A DNA stretch of 64,000 nt from Blattamonas nauphoetae (taxonomy: Eukaryota; Preaxostyla; Oxymonadida), in the NCBI GenBank assembly GCA_033064195.1, contig JARBJD010000189.1, forward strand, positions 1-64,000. The letters run 5' to 3'. Below, piece after piece: positions 11,000 through 23,777 of this stretch; the first letter of the stretch is position 1; each line of letters opens with the position of its first letter. The notes beneath the pieces were generated by a model, which did not search any database, was not told the origin of the DNA, and saw nothing but the letters and a program-made list of their open reading frames with translations. A program made the position numbers and the translations under genes.

Positions 11000-12600
11000 C
11001 GTACAGTAAACCGCTTTTCACCTCTTCTGTGTTTCCAGACCCATTCTTCGTTTCATCTCAAAATTCGTCGTTTCATTTGGGTGACCTTCCTCTTTTGTGT
11101 CACCCAGCACCATATAGCCTCATTTACCCATCGTTGTCCCGTCTCTCCGTCATCCATCTTCAGGAATCAGCTCATAAATGGAGGCACAACCAAAGAGAAA
11201 CATTTTGTCGGCTTTTCTCAGAATGAGATCAATCGTGGAGATCATGTTCGTGTCGCATCCAACAATCTTCAATTTGAAGGACTCGCCACACCATTCATCC
11301 ATTCACACAATCTGGAAGTGGAAGACAGATCGATTCAAAAACACAAACGGGATCCCTCTTCGACTTTTATCGAAAAGTCCACCTTTGTTGCATGTCTTTT
11401 CAATACGACACTTTGCGTGGAGAAGTTTGTTTTCCATGTTATTGGGCGGAAGGATGGAAGATTGAAGTTGACCCGTCTTCACTTTGGGTGTCAGAATGCA
11501 CGGTGTTGTCAGAAGGGTCGCTGTCGCCATTTGGGATTTCGGGAGGAGGAGGATGCAGCGGTTCGTCGATTTCGATTCTGTCGTCGAAGTGCTCAGGCTG
11601 GAATGAAAGAGTGATGTCGCTGCCTCCTTTGACAAGCCTCACTCTGCCATCCAAACAGGATCCGACTCATCAGGACAACTCGACGGACACTTTTGACACT
11701 TCGATGAATGCTGTGCATGGGTCAGGAGTGTGTCTGTCCTCGATTGATCTTGGCATCGGAACCAGCCCGCTGTTTGACTTTGGGTGCTCAATTCGCTTTC
11801 AACTGCTGTCCCCTCAACGACGATCTCGCTGACTCACTCTTCCCGCCGAAACGTGTCCAGTGTCGCTTCCGAAACAACACGCCAACTGTTCGCTCAGACT
11901 CGACAGATTTTGGTGTCGTGTGTTATGGAAGACAGGACAAACCACTTTTCAGGGACAGTCACTGCGGATGTGAACATGTACGGGTCATTGATCGCCTCGA
12001 ATTCGCCATTCTTGAAATGTTCATCAAATCTCGCTCCATCCGACGACCATCCAACCTCCACCCTCAACCATCGAACAGGAACTGATCTCATCGACATTGC
12101 AAACGGCATGGATGGGCAGGATGTCGACATCACTCGCTGCGCCTTCACTCACACGACGAGCTCAACGAACCCTTCCGCAGTTCATTTCACTGCACAGCCG
12201 AGAACACCAAAATCGACGCGTGTCCTTCTTCGATTGCAGTGGAACCTCAGGCTGGGCAGGTGCTGTTTGCTCATCCACAGATCACAGACAACACTACATC
12301 TCGTTCGCGTCGTGTGTCGCTGTCCACTGAATGACCTCCGCTGACAATTGGGGATTCCCGTCAGCGGATCTCCGCTTGATTTCTGGCGAGTGATGCCGGT
12401 CACAGTGTCGTCATCTCACTCGATTGTGATGTGGCTGTGCAAAATGGATTCTCGATTCTGGTGAAGACAGGAAGCACCGAACGAAAACTCTCATTCGCCG
12501 AGGATCGCTCAACCAACCAACACGCTCGCCTCCTTTCGCTGTTCTCCCGTCAGACGAGGCGAGCGTGAAAGAGGAGAAAGAGGAGGAGAAGCGAACAGCA
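11000..12600 (+). pseudogene. Broken beta-helix-like surface protein gene, copy 2
   Basis: This is a duplicate of the sequence at 5.2-7.3 kb, with the same frame switches: 11392-11832 (SGVCLSSIDLGIGTSPLFDFG), then 11784-12330 (GTDLIDIANGMDGQDVDITR). Part of the later coding sequence is deleted relative to copy 1, and similarity resumes at about 12490 (matching about 7235). It sits divergently from gene B, as copy 1 does from gene A, so the pair was copied as a block. Confidence 0.5.
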
Positions 12601-13249
12601 GATGGAGCAGACGCAGCAACCGCTCGACGAGAACCGCACCGCAACGTCGGCACCTCTCCACTTTCTCCTCTTTCTACCCTCGCCCCACACATCCTCTGAT
12701 GCTCGACGTGGAGTCGTGTTCTCCTGTCGACTCGACGAGCCTGGTTTTGGGTATTGTGGCAGTTCATTGGCCAGCTCGCTGGTGTCGCTTGGATAGATTG
12801 GACACAGCCAGAGCCAGATGTTCCAAGTGGGAGGGATGACGTGCGTGGACTCCCTCTCCGATGGAGTGGTCGGGAAAGGGAGATCAGAGCCTAACAGTCT
12901 CACCATCGACGTTGGATTTGACAGAAGTGTCGCTGGACTCGGATTGGAGTGAATCAGAACCGTTTGGGAAGTTGATGACGCCGATGGTGGATGGTGAGGG
13001 CGATGGGATGGTCATTGTGTGAGGAGAGCGGGGAGAAATGCCAAGAACACCGATTGATGAAGTGATGCGGAACATTTCGCCGCTTCCAGAACGGAAGATG
13101 TGAGGGAGTGATGAAGTGGGTGGGTGTGGGTGGATGGGAGGGTGTTGAGGTGAGAGGAAGGGAGAGAGGGCGTGGCAAGAGGAAGAGGGGGCGAGGGACG
13201 TGTGGATGGAGAGCCGTTCTGAGGATACTCAGAAGTGACATTGCCGAAA

Positions 13250-14445
13250 TGACTTTCAACAAAGAAAACTTGGGACTTGGGTGGAGTTTACACGGTCACA
13301 CAGATCACGAAAGAGTCTGCCCCAATCATCATCAATCCAAAAGCGAAGCAAATCACTGTCCCGTTTTCGCCACTTCCCAAGTCCATCTCATTTGTGTTCA
13401 CAAACTCACCTTGCACATCCTTCAAACTGGTTCTGACAGCTGAACACGTCAACATCGACCGCACTTACACTCTGAGATTGGCATCTGCGGAGGCATTCGC
13501 TGTGACATTCTCGACATCGGAGAAAGGAGAAACAGAATCGCATCGGATCGGAGCGAATGGCACTCTCGACTCTGGAACAGAATACACAATTGATGAACTG
13601 ATTGCAGAATCAAGTGTCCATCCAATGAGGAAGCAAGTCGACACGTTCACCACATTTAAGAAGCCTCACTCCATCACACTGTTTGTTGATCAGTCATCAA
13701 CTTCTGATGATCTAACTTGTGGTGACGAAACCGATCCTTGTGTGTCGATTTGGAAGGCATGGAGCATTGCAGATGCACTCAATCACAACTTCGTCATCAT
13801 CAAAATTCTGAAAGAGACGACGGAGACCCAACCGATTTCCATCCCGAAAGATGTCTCAGTGATGATTGAGAATGGGAAGGTTGCGAATGGAGTCATCCGA
13901 ATCCCTGCCTCGGCGACACATCCAGATGGTTCTGGTCTGATCACAGTGAACGAAGGCACTTTGGAGCTGAAGAAAGTTGAGGTTGCTGTTGAAACGGCTT
14001 CGGAGTCGTTTGTGTTCCTGTGTGGAGTGAACTCGACGATTGTTTTGGAGAATTGTGTGATTGATGGAGTGAACATTCCTGTTCCGAACTCAGACACACT
14101 CTCAATCTGCGAGTGGACGAGTGGAGTGATTGAACTTGACAACTATTCGACGACGATCGACTGGTCGAAGTTCCATGAACTGCCTCAAGGCGCACTGAAC
14201 ATGAAGGGAGGAACAGTTACGATCGATTCGTCAGTCTTCCGCGACAACACACCAAACGATGCACTGTTCCCATCCGCTCGACGAAACATTGGTTGTTCGG
14301 CTGAGGGAGGAGTGTGGATGAGACGAAAGTGTTGTTCATCCCAACATTAGACGAGATTGCATCGCTTCTGGAAGCGGATGTGGAGTTTGGGAAGCCAGCG
14401 ATTGACAAGCAGCACGTGGAGGAGAGTTCGAAAGAGAGGAACTGA
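13250..14445 (+). pseudogene. Beta-helix-like protein fragment joined to a kinase C-terminal tail
   Basis: An open frame at 13277-14350 encodes about 357 residues: an ITLFVDQSSTSDDLTCGDE and DPCVSIWKAW region followed by strand-rich repeats (GLITVNEGTLELKKVEV, FVFLCGVNSTIVLENCVI, ALNMKGGTVTIDSSVFRDN). At about 14330 it is abutted, out of frame, by sequence matching the kinase tail at 20535-20630 (DEIASLLEADVEFGKPAI). A deletion therefore seems to have removed the transmembrane and most of the kinase part of a beta-helix receptor-kinase-like gene. The N-terminal side also lacks a start in frame. It is convergent with gene C. Confidence 0.55.
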
Positions 14446-14601
14446 CATGTCATGATTTGGGATTGGTGGACACTGGAACATGTCACAGTCTGGTGCCACT
14501 AGTATCGTTCTTTTGGAATCACACGAGCTGCTGGAGGCTCGGCTCATCATCTTCATTTATCCATACCATTCACATCACTTTGAACTATTAATAAACCAAA
14601 G

Positions 14602-15060
14602 TCAGAAGTACCAGCTGCGAACACGCACTCCCTGACGTTCTCTCACGTCAGCATCACCACAATCACAACAATCCTTCATACAGAAGCAACCGTCTACATC
14701 ACAAAACGACACGTCAGACTCGTTCCACAGACCTGCTTCTCTCACGTCACGACCACTTTCGGATGTCTGTTGGATTCGAACTGAATTCATCCACTCTCCG
14801 CGATTTGGAATTGTTCGAACAGTTGGAAGGACAATGAATGAACTCCACTCTGACGTTCTCTCGTTCATCCAACACATTTCACACCCTTCCAACGCCAACA
14901 CAAAACACCCATCTTGCCATCTCCACGTCCCCTCGTGATTGCCTGCTCCTCCTTTTGGTCCCTCTCCTTCCGAGCGGTCGTTTCCAGTTTGGATGCTTCG
15001 AAACGGACAAGGACATGACCGCTTGGTCGGACAGGGAACAGACACTTCAATGAACAGCAC
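14602..15060 (-). other. Unidentified open frame between the beta-helix remnant and gene C
   Basis: A 152-codon minus-strand frame ends WNESDVSFCDVDGCFCMKD and DCGDADVRERQ, with a Cys/Asp-rich end. I recognise no family, and a start cannot be chosen. The plus strand over 14.9-15.4 kb is rich in short Ser/Phe frames without a signature. It may be a host-gene remnant or chance. Confidence 0.2.
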
Positions 15061-15601
15061 TTCGCTCCGATATTCCTTCTGTCCACTTCTTCATTCTGTC
15101 CGCCTCTTCATTCTGTCCACCTCTTCATTCTTTCATCTTGTTTTGGACACTCTTTCTTCCACCATATCGTCACTCGATGTCAAACCCATCAGGATTTTTT
15201 GACTATCTTCGTCTTCTTTCATCCCCATTTCTCAAATATGTGTCGTCTTTCGATCACAAATCACACGCAAACCACTTTTTGTTGTTGTCGACACTTTGTG
15301 CTGCACAAATCGGAATCTTTTTCCTTTCTCATCGACCGAACGCTTCATGGCATATCACACATTTCGCATCTCATCACGCATTCACATATCAGTCCCTGCT
15401 TTACGACACGCTCCACCAATCCGCTCTTCCCAACAAAAGAATCTCATTTGATTCTGTTGTGTGGTTGCATCGTCATGAAGAACGAGAAGAAAGAGTGAAT
15501 GATGGTGAAATGAAACAGAATCGGATGACAAGAGTGACCAATTTCATTGTTTCGCCAAGCATCACAGAAACAAAGTGGTCAGTCCGAATCAGGCAGAATC
15601 G

Positions 15602-18600
15602 TTAGGATCGGAGTCTCTTGAGCCATAACACTTCGAATGAGAGATTCACAGTCTGGAATCCAGTTGAGATTCCGAGGCAGAGAGGAGAAGGGATGTCGGG
15701 GAAGATCCCAGGCTGTTCCTCATCGTCCACAAACAGTCGAGCTTCTCGAGTCCTCATGTTCACTCGAATCGCTGCTGTCTGCCCAACATGAGTGCATCTC
15801 GTGTTGGTTCCTGCTGGTTTGAATTCTCCTGCTTTCCACATTTTCCCATTCCAAAGAGTGAAATGACCACCAATCCCAAGGTTCCAAGATCCACAACTCT
15901 TTTGTGTGGCATATAGTAGTAAAATAACCCGGCGAGGGTAAAATAACCCGGGGTGAAAACCCCCTTTTTTGGACCCCTCTTTCCGTCCATCCCATATTTC
16001 TCGGAACCAAAATTTTTTTGGGTCCCACTTTTTTTTCCATAATGTTTGTCTCAACTCCTACTATCGATCGAGGTAGAAATCGAACCTCCAAAATAGGATC
16101 CTGGGCCGGGGGTGCCTATTTCGGAACCATATTTTGGCCTATTTTTGACTTATTTTTGGCTCCTAAATAGGAGGTCCTTAACATTTAAGCTGAGGGGATC
16201 CAAACTTCACGACCACTTTTCTCCACGCCTGTTCCAAATTTTTCTTTCTCGTTTCATTTCTGGTTGTTTGGGATGTTTTTCTCTCGAAATCACAATTTTT
16301 TGAAAAATGAAAAATCCTGGGGGGACCTGGGTTGAAATTTAGGGTCAAAAACTGACTTCCCTGTAGAATAAGCTTAGGGATCTGAAAACTTGTTTTGATC
16401 ATATCTCCACAACCAGACATAGTTCCGACATGAGGTTTTCACCAATATGGATGTTTTGTTGGATTATAGTTTTTTCTGAAAATTTTGAAAAAAAATCCCC
16501 TTGCGGCAGTTGAGATATTTTTGTGGGTTTTTGGCATTGGTTCGAAAGGAGAGCTGTCACTTGACATGGGATGATGCACCCGTCTCCACATTTAGTCAAA
16601 ATGATGCAGACACAATCAGAATCGAATCCAAATGTTAAAATTGGTTAGAATCGTGCTTGGGAGGAGAGGAGTTGGGATTTATTCTCAGATAAACACGAAA
16701 ACTATCAAAAACGACAAAATAGGAGGTCTTCGAAATTTTTCAAAATTTTCAGAAAAAACTATAATCCAACAAAACATCCATATTGGTGAAAACCTCATGT
16801 CGGAACTATGTCTGGTTGTGGAGATATGATCAAAACAAGTTTTCAGATCCCTAAGCTTATTCTACAGGGAAGTCAGTTTTTGACCCTAAATTTCAACCCA
16901 GGTCCCCCCAGGATTTTTCATTTTTCAAAAAATTGTGATTTCGAGAGAAAAACATCCCAAACAACCAGAAATGAAACGAGAAAGAAAAATTTGGAACAGG
17001 CGTGGAGAAAAGTGGTCGTGAAGTTTGGATCCCCTCAGCTTAAATGTTAAGGACCTCCTATTTAGGAGCCAAAAATAAGTCAAAAATAGGCCAAAATATG
17101 GTTCCGAAATAGGCACCCCCGGCCCAGGATCCTATTTTGGAGGTTCGATTTCTACCTCGATCGATAGTAGGAGTTGAGACAAACATTATGGAAAAAAAAG
17201 TGGGACCCAAAAAAATTTTGGTTCCGAGAAATATGGGATGGACGGAAAGAGGGGTCCAAAAAAGGGGGTTTTCACCCCGGGTTATTTTACCCTCGCCGGG
17301 TTATTTTACTACTATATTTAGGAAGTGGATGTCTGAGGAAGCCAAGCTCTGAAAAGATGAGAAGAGAGAAGAACACACGCACAGCCGTATCACTTTGTTC
17401 GGTGAGTCGTATTTTGAGTTCCCATTCTCCCTCGTCGATCGGACGTGTGAAGGCTGTTCGCCACGGATGGTCTTTTGGAGTGACGATGATTTGTGTGAGA
17501 GTGGTTTGAGTGAGAGTGTGTACAGTTGGATCGAATGTTTGGAGAGATTCTGTTCCAACCCAAATCTGATCATCGGCCAAGTGCTGTTTCAATTCGTCGA
17601 TCAGCAGTTTCAGAGTGATATTGTCTTTGACGTCTGAGTGCTCAAGATCCCCATTTCCTCGGAGTCTCTTGAGCCATAACACTTCGAATGAGAGATTCAC
17701 AGTCTGGAATCCAGTTGAGATTCCGAGGCAGAGAGGAGAAGGGATGTCGGGGAAGATCCCAGGCTGTTCCTCATCGTCCACAAACAGTCGAGCTTCTCGA
17801 GTCCTCATGTTCACTCGAATCGCTGCTGTCTGCCCAACTCGATCACACTTCTTGTTTGTTCCTGCAGGTTTGAATTCGTCTCCTGATTTCCACATGCTGC
17901 CATTCCCAAGAATGAAATCGCCGCCAATCCCATTCTCCCAGGCTCCACAATTCAGTTGTGTGGCATCTTCAGGAAGAGGATGTATGAGGAAGCCAAGAGC
18001 TGAAAAGATGAGAAGAGAGAAGAACACACTCACATTCACAAAATTATTATCACTTGCTCTGACTTTGAGTTCCCACTCTCCCTCGTCGATTGGAATTGTG
18101 AATGCTGTTCTCCAACGGTTGTTTTCTGGAGTGACGATGATTTGTATGAGAGTGGTGGGAGTGAGTGCGTGAACAGTTCGGTCGAGGGTTTGGAGAGATT
18201 CTGTTCCAACCCAAATCGGAAGATCGGCCAGCTGGAGTTTCAGCTCTTTCAAGTCCGGGTCATTTGGATCGGATTTCAGTCGAGTACCTTCGATCTTTTC
18301 TCTTTCTGCTTCTGCTTTCTTCTTCGCTTCTTCAGCTTCCACTCGCCTCTTCTGTACATCCTCGTTCAGTTTCCACATTCCGTCAATTGTGTTCACAATG
18401 CATCGGAACGACTTCGACAGACGCAGTTGGCGACACGTCACTCGAGATTCCGCACTCTGATCCAACATTAAAGGTGAAGAGAGAAGGAGGGATGAAGAAT
18501 TGGGAGAGGAAGGCAAACGGGGTCCATCATTCGCATCAGCAGCGCTCGCTCTTTTTCTCCACACGAATTCGGAATATTGGTCGGTTGGAACGATGCGATG

Positions 18601-19467
18601 TCTTTCATCATTTTGATTGGATTCTCCGATTTGAAAGGCGGCTCTCCGAACAGCAGCCAAAACAGAACCACTCCCAGCGACCACACATCTGCCTCGCACG
18701 TCGCTCGTCCTGTCTCCGACTCCATCCGCTCCGGCGACACGTACATCAGCGTCATCACCGAACGAGAGATGCTCACGTTTTCCGATTCCGCAGCTCCGAA
18801 ATCACCTGTTCGAGATAGCGAAAATATGGGAGAGAAGAGGGAACAAATGGCAAACAGAGTTTCGCATGGCCATTTGCGTCGATCAGAATGTTCTCCATTT
18901 TCACGTCACCATGCGCCGTCTTCCCGCCTTCATCAGAATGCATCAATTCCAGCGCGGACGCAATATCCTCCATCACTCGATACACATCCTGAAACAATCA
19001 ACACAATCACAAATGGATGACAACAAAAAGAAAAACAAGACAGTTTGGGAAAGGGAAGACGAAGAAAACACAATTCACGAACACACTTCTCGAGCCATCA
19101 GAACTTTCCTTTCTGTCAAATCTTTCACAATCTCTGCAAGGGACTTTCCTCCCAGTTCCATCACCATCACTTTCGTGTCGTCCATCGTCACCACTTCCTT
19201 CAGTTTGATGATTCGAGCATGATTGAATCTTCGCAGCCTTCCGACTTCTCGGTCGAACCGTTCAATGTCTTTTTCTGTCAGGCACTGCACCATCTTGCCT
19301 GCATAGTGTGTGTTAGTCGCATTTTCAATCAGTTCCACAACCGTCCCAAAGCTTCCGGAGTTGATGATTCGAACACAGGAATCTGAGCAACAACCACAAT
19401 CGAAATGCTTTCATGAAGAACAGAAACATGACACACATCCTTCGGGGACTTTGATTTTGTCAGCCAT
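15602..19467 (-). CDS. Gene C: kinase plus two SPRY-like domains, split by a palindromic insertion
   Basis: Exons: 19467-19437, 19382-19087, 18988-18856, 18805-18519, and 18456-15602 less the insertion. The start is MADKIKVPEG. The kinase has NSGSFGTV, Lys in YAGKMVQC, HGDVKMENILID (Arg of HRD absent), CDFGAAE and VSPERMES. A coiled coil (VEAEEAKKKAEAEREK) and two SPRY-like repeats follow; the product without the insertion is about 732 residues. The second repeat is cut between HPLPK and YATQKSCGSW by the 1401-bp element at 15914-17314. Removing the element and one TA restores the frame exactly (final exon 1452 nt). The interruption is therefore recent, or the element is dispensable at DNA or RNA level. 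As it stands, translation would stop inside the element, leaving the kinase and the first repeat. Confidence 0.75.
15914..17314. mobile_element. 1401-bp palindromic (long-TIR foldback) DNA element in gene C
   Basis: Two arms of about 579 bp (15914-16492 and 16736-17314) are near-perfect inverted copies around a 243-bp unique centre. The ends read TAGTAGTAAAATAACCCGG and its reverse complement, with a TA target duplication at 15912-15913 and 17315-17316. The interrupted SPRY frame shows the empty site. Reading frames of 60-80 codons in the arms are mirrored and match no known protein, so the element looks non-autonomous. TA target use fits Tc1/mariner or related superfamilies; the family is otherwise unassigned. 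Confidence 0.9.
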
Positions 19468-19529
19468 CTTTGATTATCAATCTTGATGAAAACGTCCAAC
19501 GGCCGATGAACCCACATCAAAATTGTTCC

Positions 19530-20170
19530 AACTGTTTTTCAAAAGTGTACGTGCCAACTTAGTGATTTCGGGAAGTCGTTCTGTTTATCTTCTCTCTTCT
19601 CACGATGTTCATTGCGAACAGACATCCACAAGGAGGTACTTCATGAGCAGAGATTGATTTAGATCAGGCAATGTTCCATTGCCCGATGACAGATCTGACA
19701 GGTGAAAACCCAACTGTAAAGTCACCCCAGATGGGTGATCTCAAACAGAATGATCTCAACGTGGTGATTTCTGATAGTGTTCAAGACGATGTGAGAGTCT
19801 CACACAGAAGAGAAGCAAAGAGTGTGTAAAGGGTGTGGAAGAGGCGAAATGGGCAATAATCAAAGAGACGATGAAAAAGGGTCGTCGGTGGACGAGATGA
19901 ACGAGGACTGGAAACTTACAGAAAGGGAGACGAAAGCAGTCAAAAAAGACAGTCCTGAATCACTTTCTCCAACTTTCCTCAACTCCTTTCACATTCCGAT
20001 TCGCTTGTCTTCCAACCCGTGCTTCGAACAATAATCTGCTTTATACTTAATTTTCTTGTATTACAATCGAATCTGTTGTTGCTTTCTGCACATCTCCTTC
20101 AACAGTCACCCCAGAACCGTTCTCACATGAGTCAAACATAAGCCAGGATTGACGAATAATAATACAATTG
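19530..20170. other. Spacer upstream of gene C with weak plus-strand coding
   Basis: No recognisable gene. A 70-codon plus-strand frame at 19822-20034 (SSVDEMNEDWKLTERETKAV) may belong to the kinase remnant that follows, but no domain is visible. Confidence 0.3.
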
Positions 20171-20179
20171 CTCGCATTG

Positions 20180-20625
20180 GGGGACGAATGAAGCATAGCG
20201 CAAAGATCGTTTGTTGGAGGACCAAGAGCTGGATCAACTAGATCCAATCGATGAATGGCCAATCATCGAAAGGGTACAGCGAGGGACAGCGCTGGATGGC
20301 ACCCGAAGTGGCCAACAAGAAAGTGGAGATCGACACAAACAAAGCGGCAGTTTTTAGTCTTGGCCTGATCTTGTGGGAAATCGAGACTGGTCTTGTGCCC
20401 TTCGGGGAAGTCGATGCGGTGAACGCTCAGCGACAGCTGGGGACAGGATCGCTGCCGCTGATGAACTCGTGGACGAACGAGTCGAAGATTGAGCTTGTTC
20501 GCCGATGTCTCTCATTGGATGTTCATGAGAGGCCAACACTGGACGAGATTTCGTCGCTTCTGGAATCGGATGTGGAGTTGGGGAAGCCAGCGATGGACAA
20601 GCACCACGTGGAGGAGAGTTAGAAA
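20180..20625 (+). pseudogene. C-lobe remnant of a beta-helix-associated kinase gene
   Basis: A frame from about 20251 to the TAG at 20620 encodes QRWMAPEVANKKVEIDTN, then VFSLGLILWEIETGLVPFGE and LVRRCLSLDVHERPTLDEIS. These are the APE-motif, helix-F (lacking its usual Asp) and final-helix regions of a kinase. The ATP-binding lobe, HRD and DFG are absent. Upstream codons fit a different frame (DQLDPIDEWPIIE). The end matches the tail at 14330-14445, so both descend from one family. It is convergent with gene D across the 7.1-kb insertion. Confidence 0.6.
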
Positions 20626-21907
20626 GAGAGAGGAACAGACATGTCTTGATTTGGGATTGGTGGACACTGGAACACATCACACTCAACTATTACCTATAAT
20701 CACTCATATTTCTCACATTCTTCATCAGTTCTTCACTCCTCATTCTCAAAAAAAAGGATTTCAGATGATTGTGTTGTGTGGTTGGATTGTCACAGAGAAC
20801 CGACCTTCCAGCTGCTCCTCTCATGTTGAGACGTGACTTGATCAATAATGAGTTAATTATGGGGTTAGGCCTGGTCAATTCATGATGCAAATTTAAGTAA
20901 AAGATTCGAGCCACAGTACCTCTTCACAGCAATCAAGTGACTTTCCGCGTCTTAGGTCTTATCCTATTCTAGATGCTCAAAAACTGGCATCCCTCTCTCC
21001 AGATAAAGATGACGAATTCCTTTCAGAGTAAGTGTATCAGACACTTCGCGAAGCAGAATAGGATGAAGGGGGACAAACGTAGACAAAACGTTCTCTCATG
21101 GATCCATGATTCACACCCCCACGCAGTTACCGACCTTGTCAATCAACTTGGAAAGTCAGACAAAACAGAAGGTGAAGGCGAAACAGAGCGACTTAACTTC
21201 AAAAATAAGCTTAAAAGACAAGACTCTTGCAACCTTTCATGAAGAGGAACAAAATCACCCTGATACGGCTCGAATCAACCACTTCAAATCGGGAAGAAAG
21301 ACAAACGATATCGAGTGTCTTCCAAAACAAATGGTCCAAATTTACCATTCAACATCGATCAAATAGTGTCTCTATTGGATTCAGAGAGACTGTTCGTGAA
21401 TTATGAACGAAATCGAAACCTGACTGCCTTCACCAAATTATCTCACACCACGATCGCACCACGAGTTGATATCCATCGCAAAATCGAATATATTTGACTA
21501 AAGAATACTCACTTGGACTCTATTGCAGAATACATCTCCCTGGCATGCAATCATTCAAGTCGGTCGAATCTAGCCACTTCCTTCGTCATTTTGAGTAGCT
21601 TCGGTTGAAACGAGGCAATGATTGTCGACTCCCAACACCTATCTTCAACTATCAGGACACTCCTGTCTCTCGTCCTATTCGCAGATTCGAATGCCTCCGA
21701 ATGGGATGGCCAAGTAGAATTGCTGCGGAAGGAAGTGACGGCAGACGTTGTTGCTGAATGAGAAGATTTTGGAAATGGTAGAACTCGACTTCAAGACGAA
21801 GGAGTAGGAGAGGGAAAACAACAAGTCCATCATGCGTGCGAATGTTGTGATGTCCACTTCATTCCACATCAACAGGGTTTATAGTTGTCTGACACTTTAC
21901 ACGAGAA

Positions 21908-22435
21908 CGTGAGGTTAAAAGACCTCACCTCCCCATTTTGGAGGTGAGGTCTCCTGGTGTCCAAATTAGGACACTCAAATGTGAAAAAAGTGAGATCATC
22001 GACCACATCACGACTCTCCGACACCATTTCGCACCTTAAATTTCCTTCAATTTCACCGGACACAGTTGAATTTCTCTTTTTTTCGCAAAAAACACAGAAA
22101 TTGTCACTTGATCCAGATGACATAAAAGTTGGTGGGTTGGATCAATTCTCAGTTTTTCCATCGAGTGATCCAACGAGACTTTCAATTTGATTTTAGATGT
22201 GAAATGAGCTTCTCGAATCCATTTAATGAAAAAAAAGAGGAAATTTCTCCTTGATAGAGCTTATTGAGATAATCGAAGCGAAAAACAGCACCTCATTTTT
22301 TTCCACTATCAATCTCATATTTAGAAATTTTGTTCAATCTATAATCAATTTTTCATGAAATGAGAATCCTCGTGAAAATTAAACCAAAAACATAAATTAG
22401 AATAGAGGTGAGGTCTTTTGAGGGTGAGTCAGGTG
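21908..22435. mobile_element. Candidate MITE with AAAAGACCTCACCTC inverted ends
   Basis: A 15-bp sequence near 21915 recurs inverted near 22408, bounding about 0.5 kb of AT-rich non-coding DNA. A target duplication could not be fixed, so the ends are approximate. Confidence 0.35.
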
Positions 22436-22665
22436 AGGACCTGATCCAAACCCTGCACATCAATCTCGTCTGTCCCCACTAAATCACATAACAAGGCTAG
22501 TTCTCGCTCCAACACACGTTGTGTAGCTTCTTCCTCATTGCCAGGACTCATGAGATTGTCGTTGGAATCTCGCATCGACATATAGGGATGCGTCTCTTGC
22601 CCACCTGAGGGAATGTTCGATACCGATCCTGTTCGATCAAGTGAATCGACAAATACAATCCTCAT
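22429..22665 (-). other. Unidentified coding-like patch
   Basis: A 78-codon minus frame (VDSLDRTGSVSNIPSGGQ, ATQRVLERELALLCDLVG) has protein-like composition but no known domain and no clear splice context. It is possibly a host exon carried in the 7.1-kb insertion. Confidence 0.2.
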
Positions 22666-23233
22666 TGAGGATTGGGGAAGGGGAAAGGAAAGGAGGCGAA
22701 TCCTGATGATTCACACAGAAATTCCAGCACGAGAGAGATATAGATTGAAATAATCCTCTCTTATTCTCGACACCCATTCACAACCCGCCTCTCAGTTAGA
22801 TTACAGAACGAAAACCACCTCCGCAATGAAATCAAATCTCCTTCATCACCGTGTCAACCTTTGTGAAGCTCATCACACAGGCGACTGTCGTCTCCATATT
22901 CGCCAGAGAACGACTCAAACTCAGTCCTCCTCATCTGCACAAGCATAGATGCAGTTTTCCTCATCATTGGCAAGAGCCGCTATCAGACAACTTCTTCTGC
23001 AAGTCAGAACATTATGACACGTATTCCCCTCGCCCAACTCGATGAATCAAGGAATTGAAGCCTCACTCACTTCTGAATCCATGAAACCAACGCACAGTCA
23101 GAGTTGCATCGAAACATATGTTCACCATAAGTTGCACATCGACCCAAACAATGCGATTTTGCGCGTCAAGAATCCATTGAAGGACAATATCTCCGAGTTT
23201 TCTGAGAGACCGAGATGGAGAACAGTTCTGATA

Positions 23234-23577
23234 GTCCCTCCACAAAACCGGCTAAAATATACAAAACCGGTTTTATTCATTATAAGATCAATTTTGAAAA
23301 TATAATGCAAGAATTGTAATTTCAGAACTCTTAGAAACATGGTTACGGTAGTTTGATGAGAGAGAAGATCATCAATATCACAAAAAACAACGAGAAAGTT
23401 TCCAGATAATGGGGAAAATGCCTTCTTTTCGTCACTATTTGGTTTTTGAAAAAACACTAGGTCGACTTGAAATGGTGTATTATGTGACGTGGTACTAGAT
23501 AATCGAGAAATTTTGGATGAAACGTCTTATTTTGATTTTAGCCGGTTAAATAAATTAAACCGGTTTTGTGGAGGGTC
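23234..23577. mobile_element. 344-bp MITE, TA target
   Basis: Inverted ends with core CCCTCCACAAAACCGG (left) and its complement (right) are flanked by TA at 23232-23233 and 23578-23579. A second CCGGTTT motif follows each end. No coding sequence. Confidence 0.7.
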
Positions 23578-23777
23578 TATGAGCTCTAACTGGAAATGAT
23601 TTTTTGTTTTCCGTCCTTCAACACCTTTGAATTCTTCTTGACGCAACTACCCTCCACTTAATCTCTCAATACATCTGAACAAGCCGCTCGGTCCAAAACA
23701 TAGCACAATCTTCTACACTCGTCCGTCTTTGTGAGACACACATCTTGGAGGAGGTGAGGTATGAGGTGGAGAATGTG

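Noticed and set aside
13108-13200. Gly/Arg-rich plus frame (GRERGRGKRKRGRG)
   Set aside because: Purine-rich low-complexity DNA in decayed sequence; no start, splice or homology support.
16178-17050. Identical 60-80 residue frames in both arms of the palindrome
   Set aside because: They follow from the inverted repeat; no domain, and the same stretch is open on both strands.
15914-17314. Polinton or other virus-like element suggested by long terminal inverted repeats
   Set aside because: Only 1.4 kb, TA target, and no polymerase, integrase or capsid coding; it is a plain foldback DNA element.
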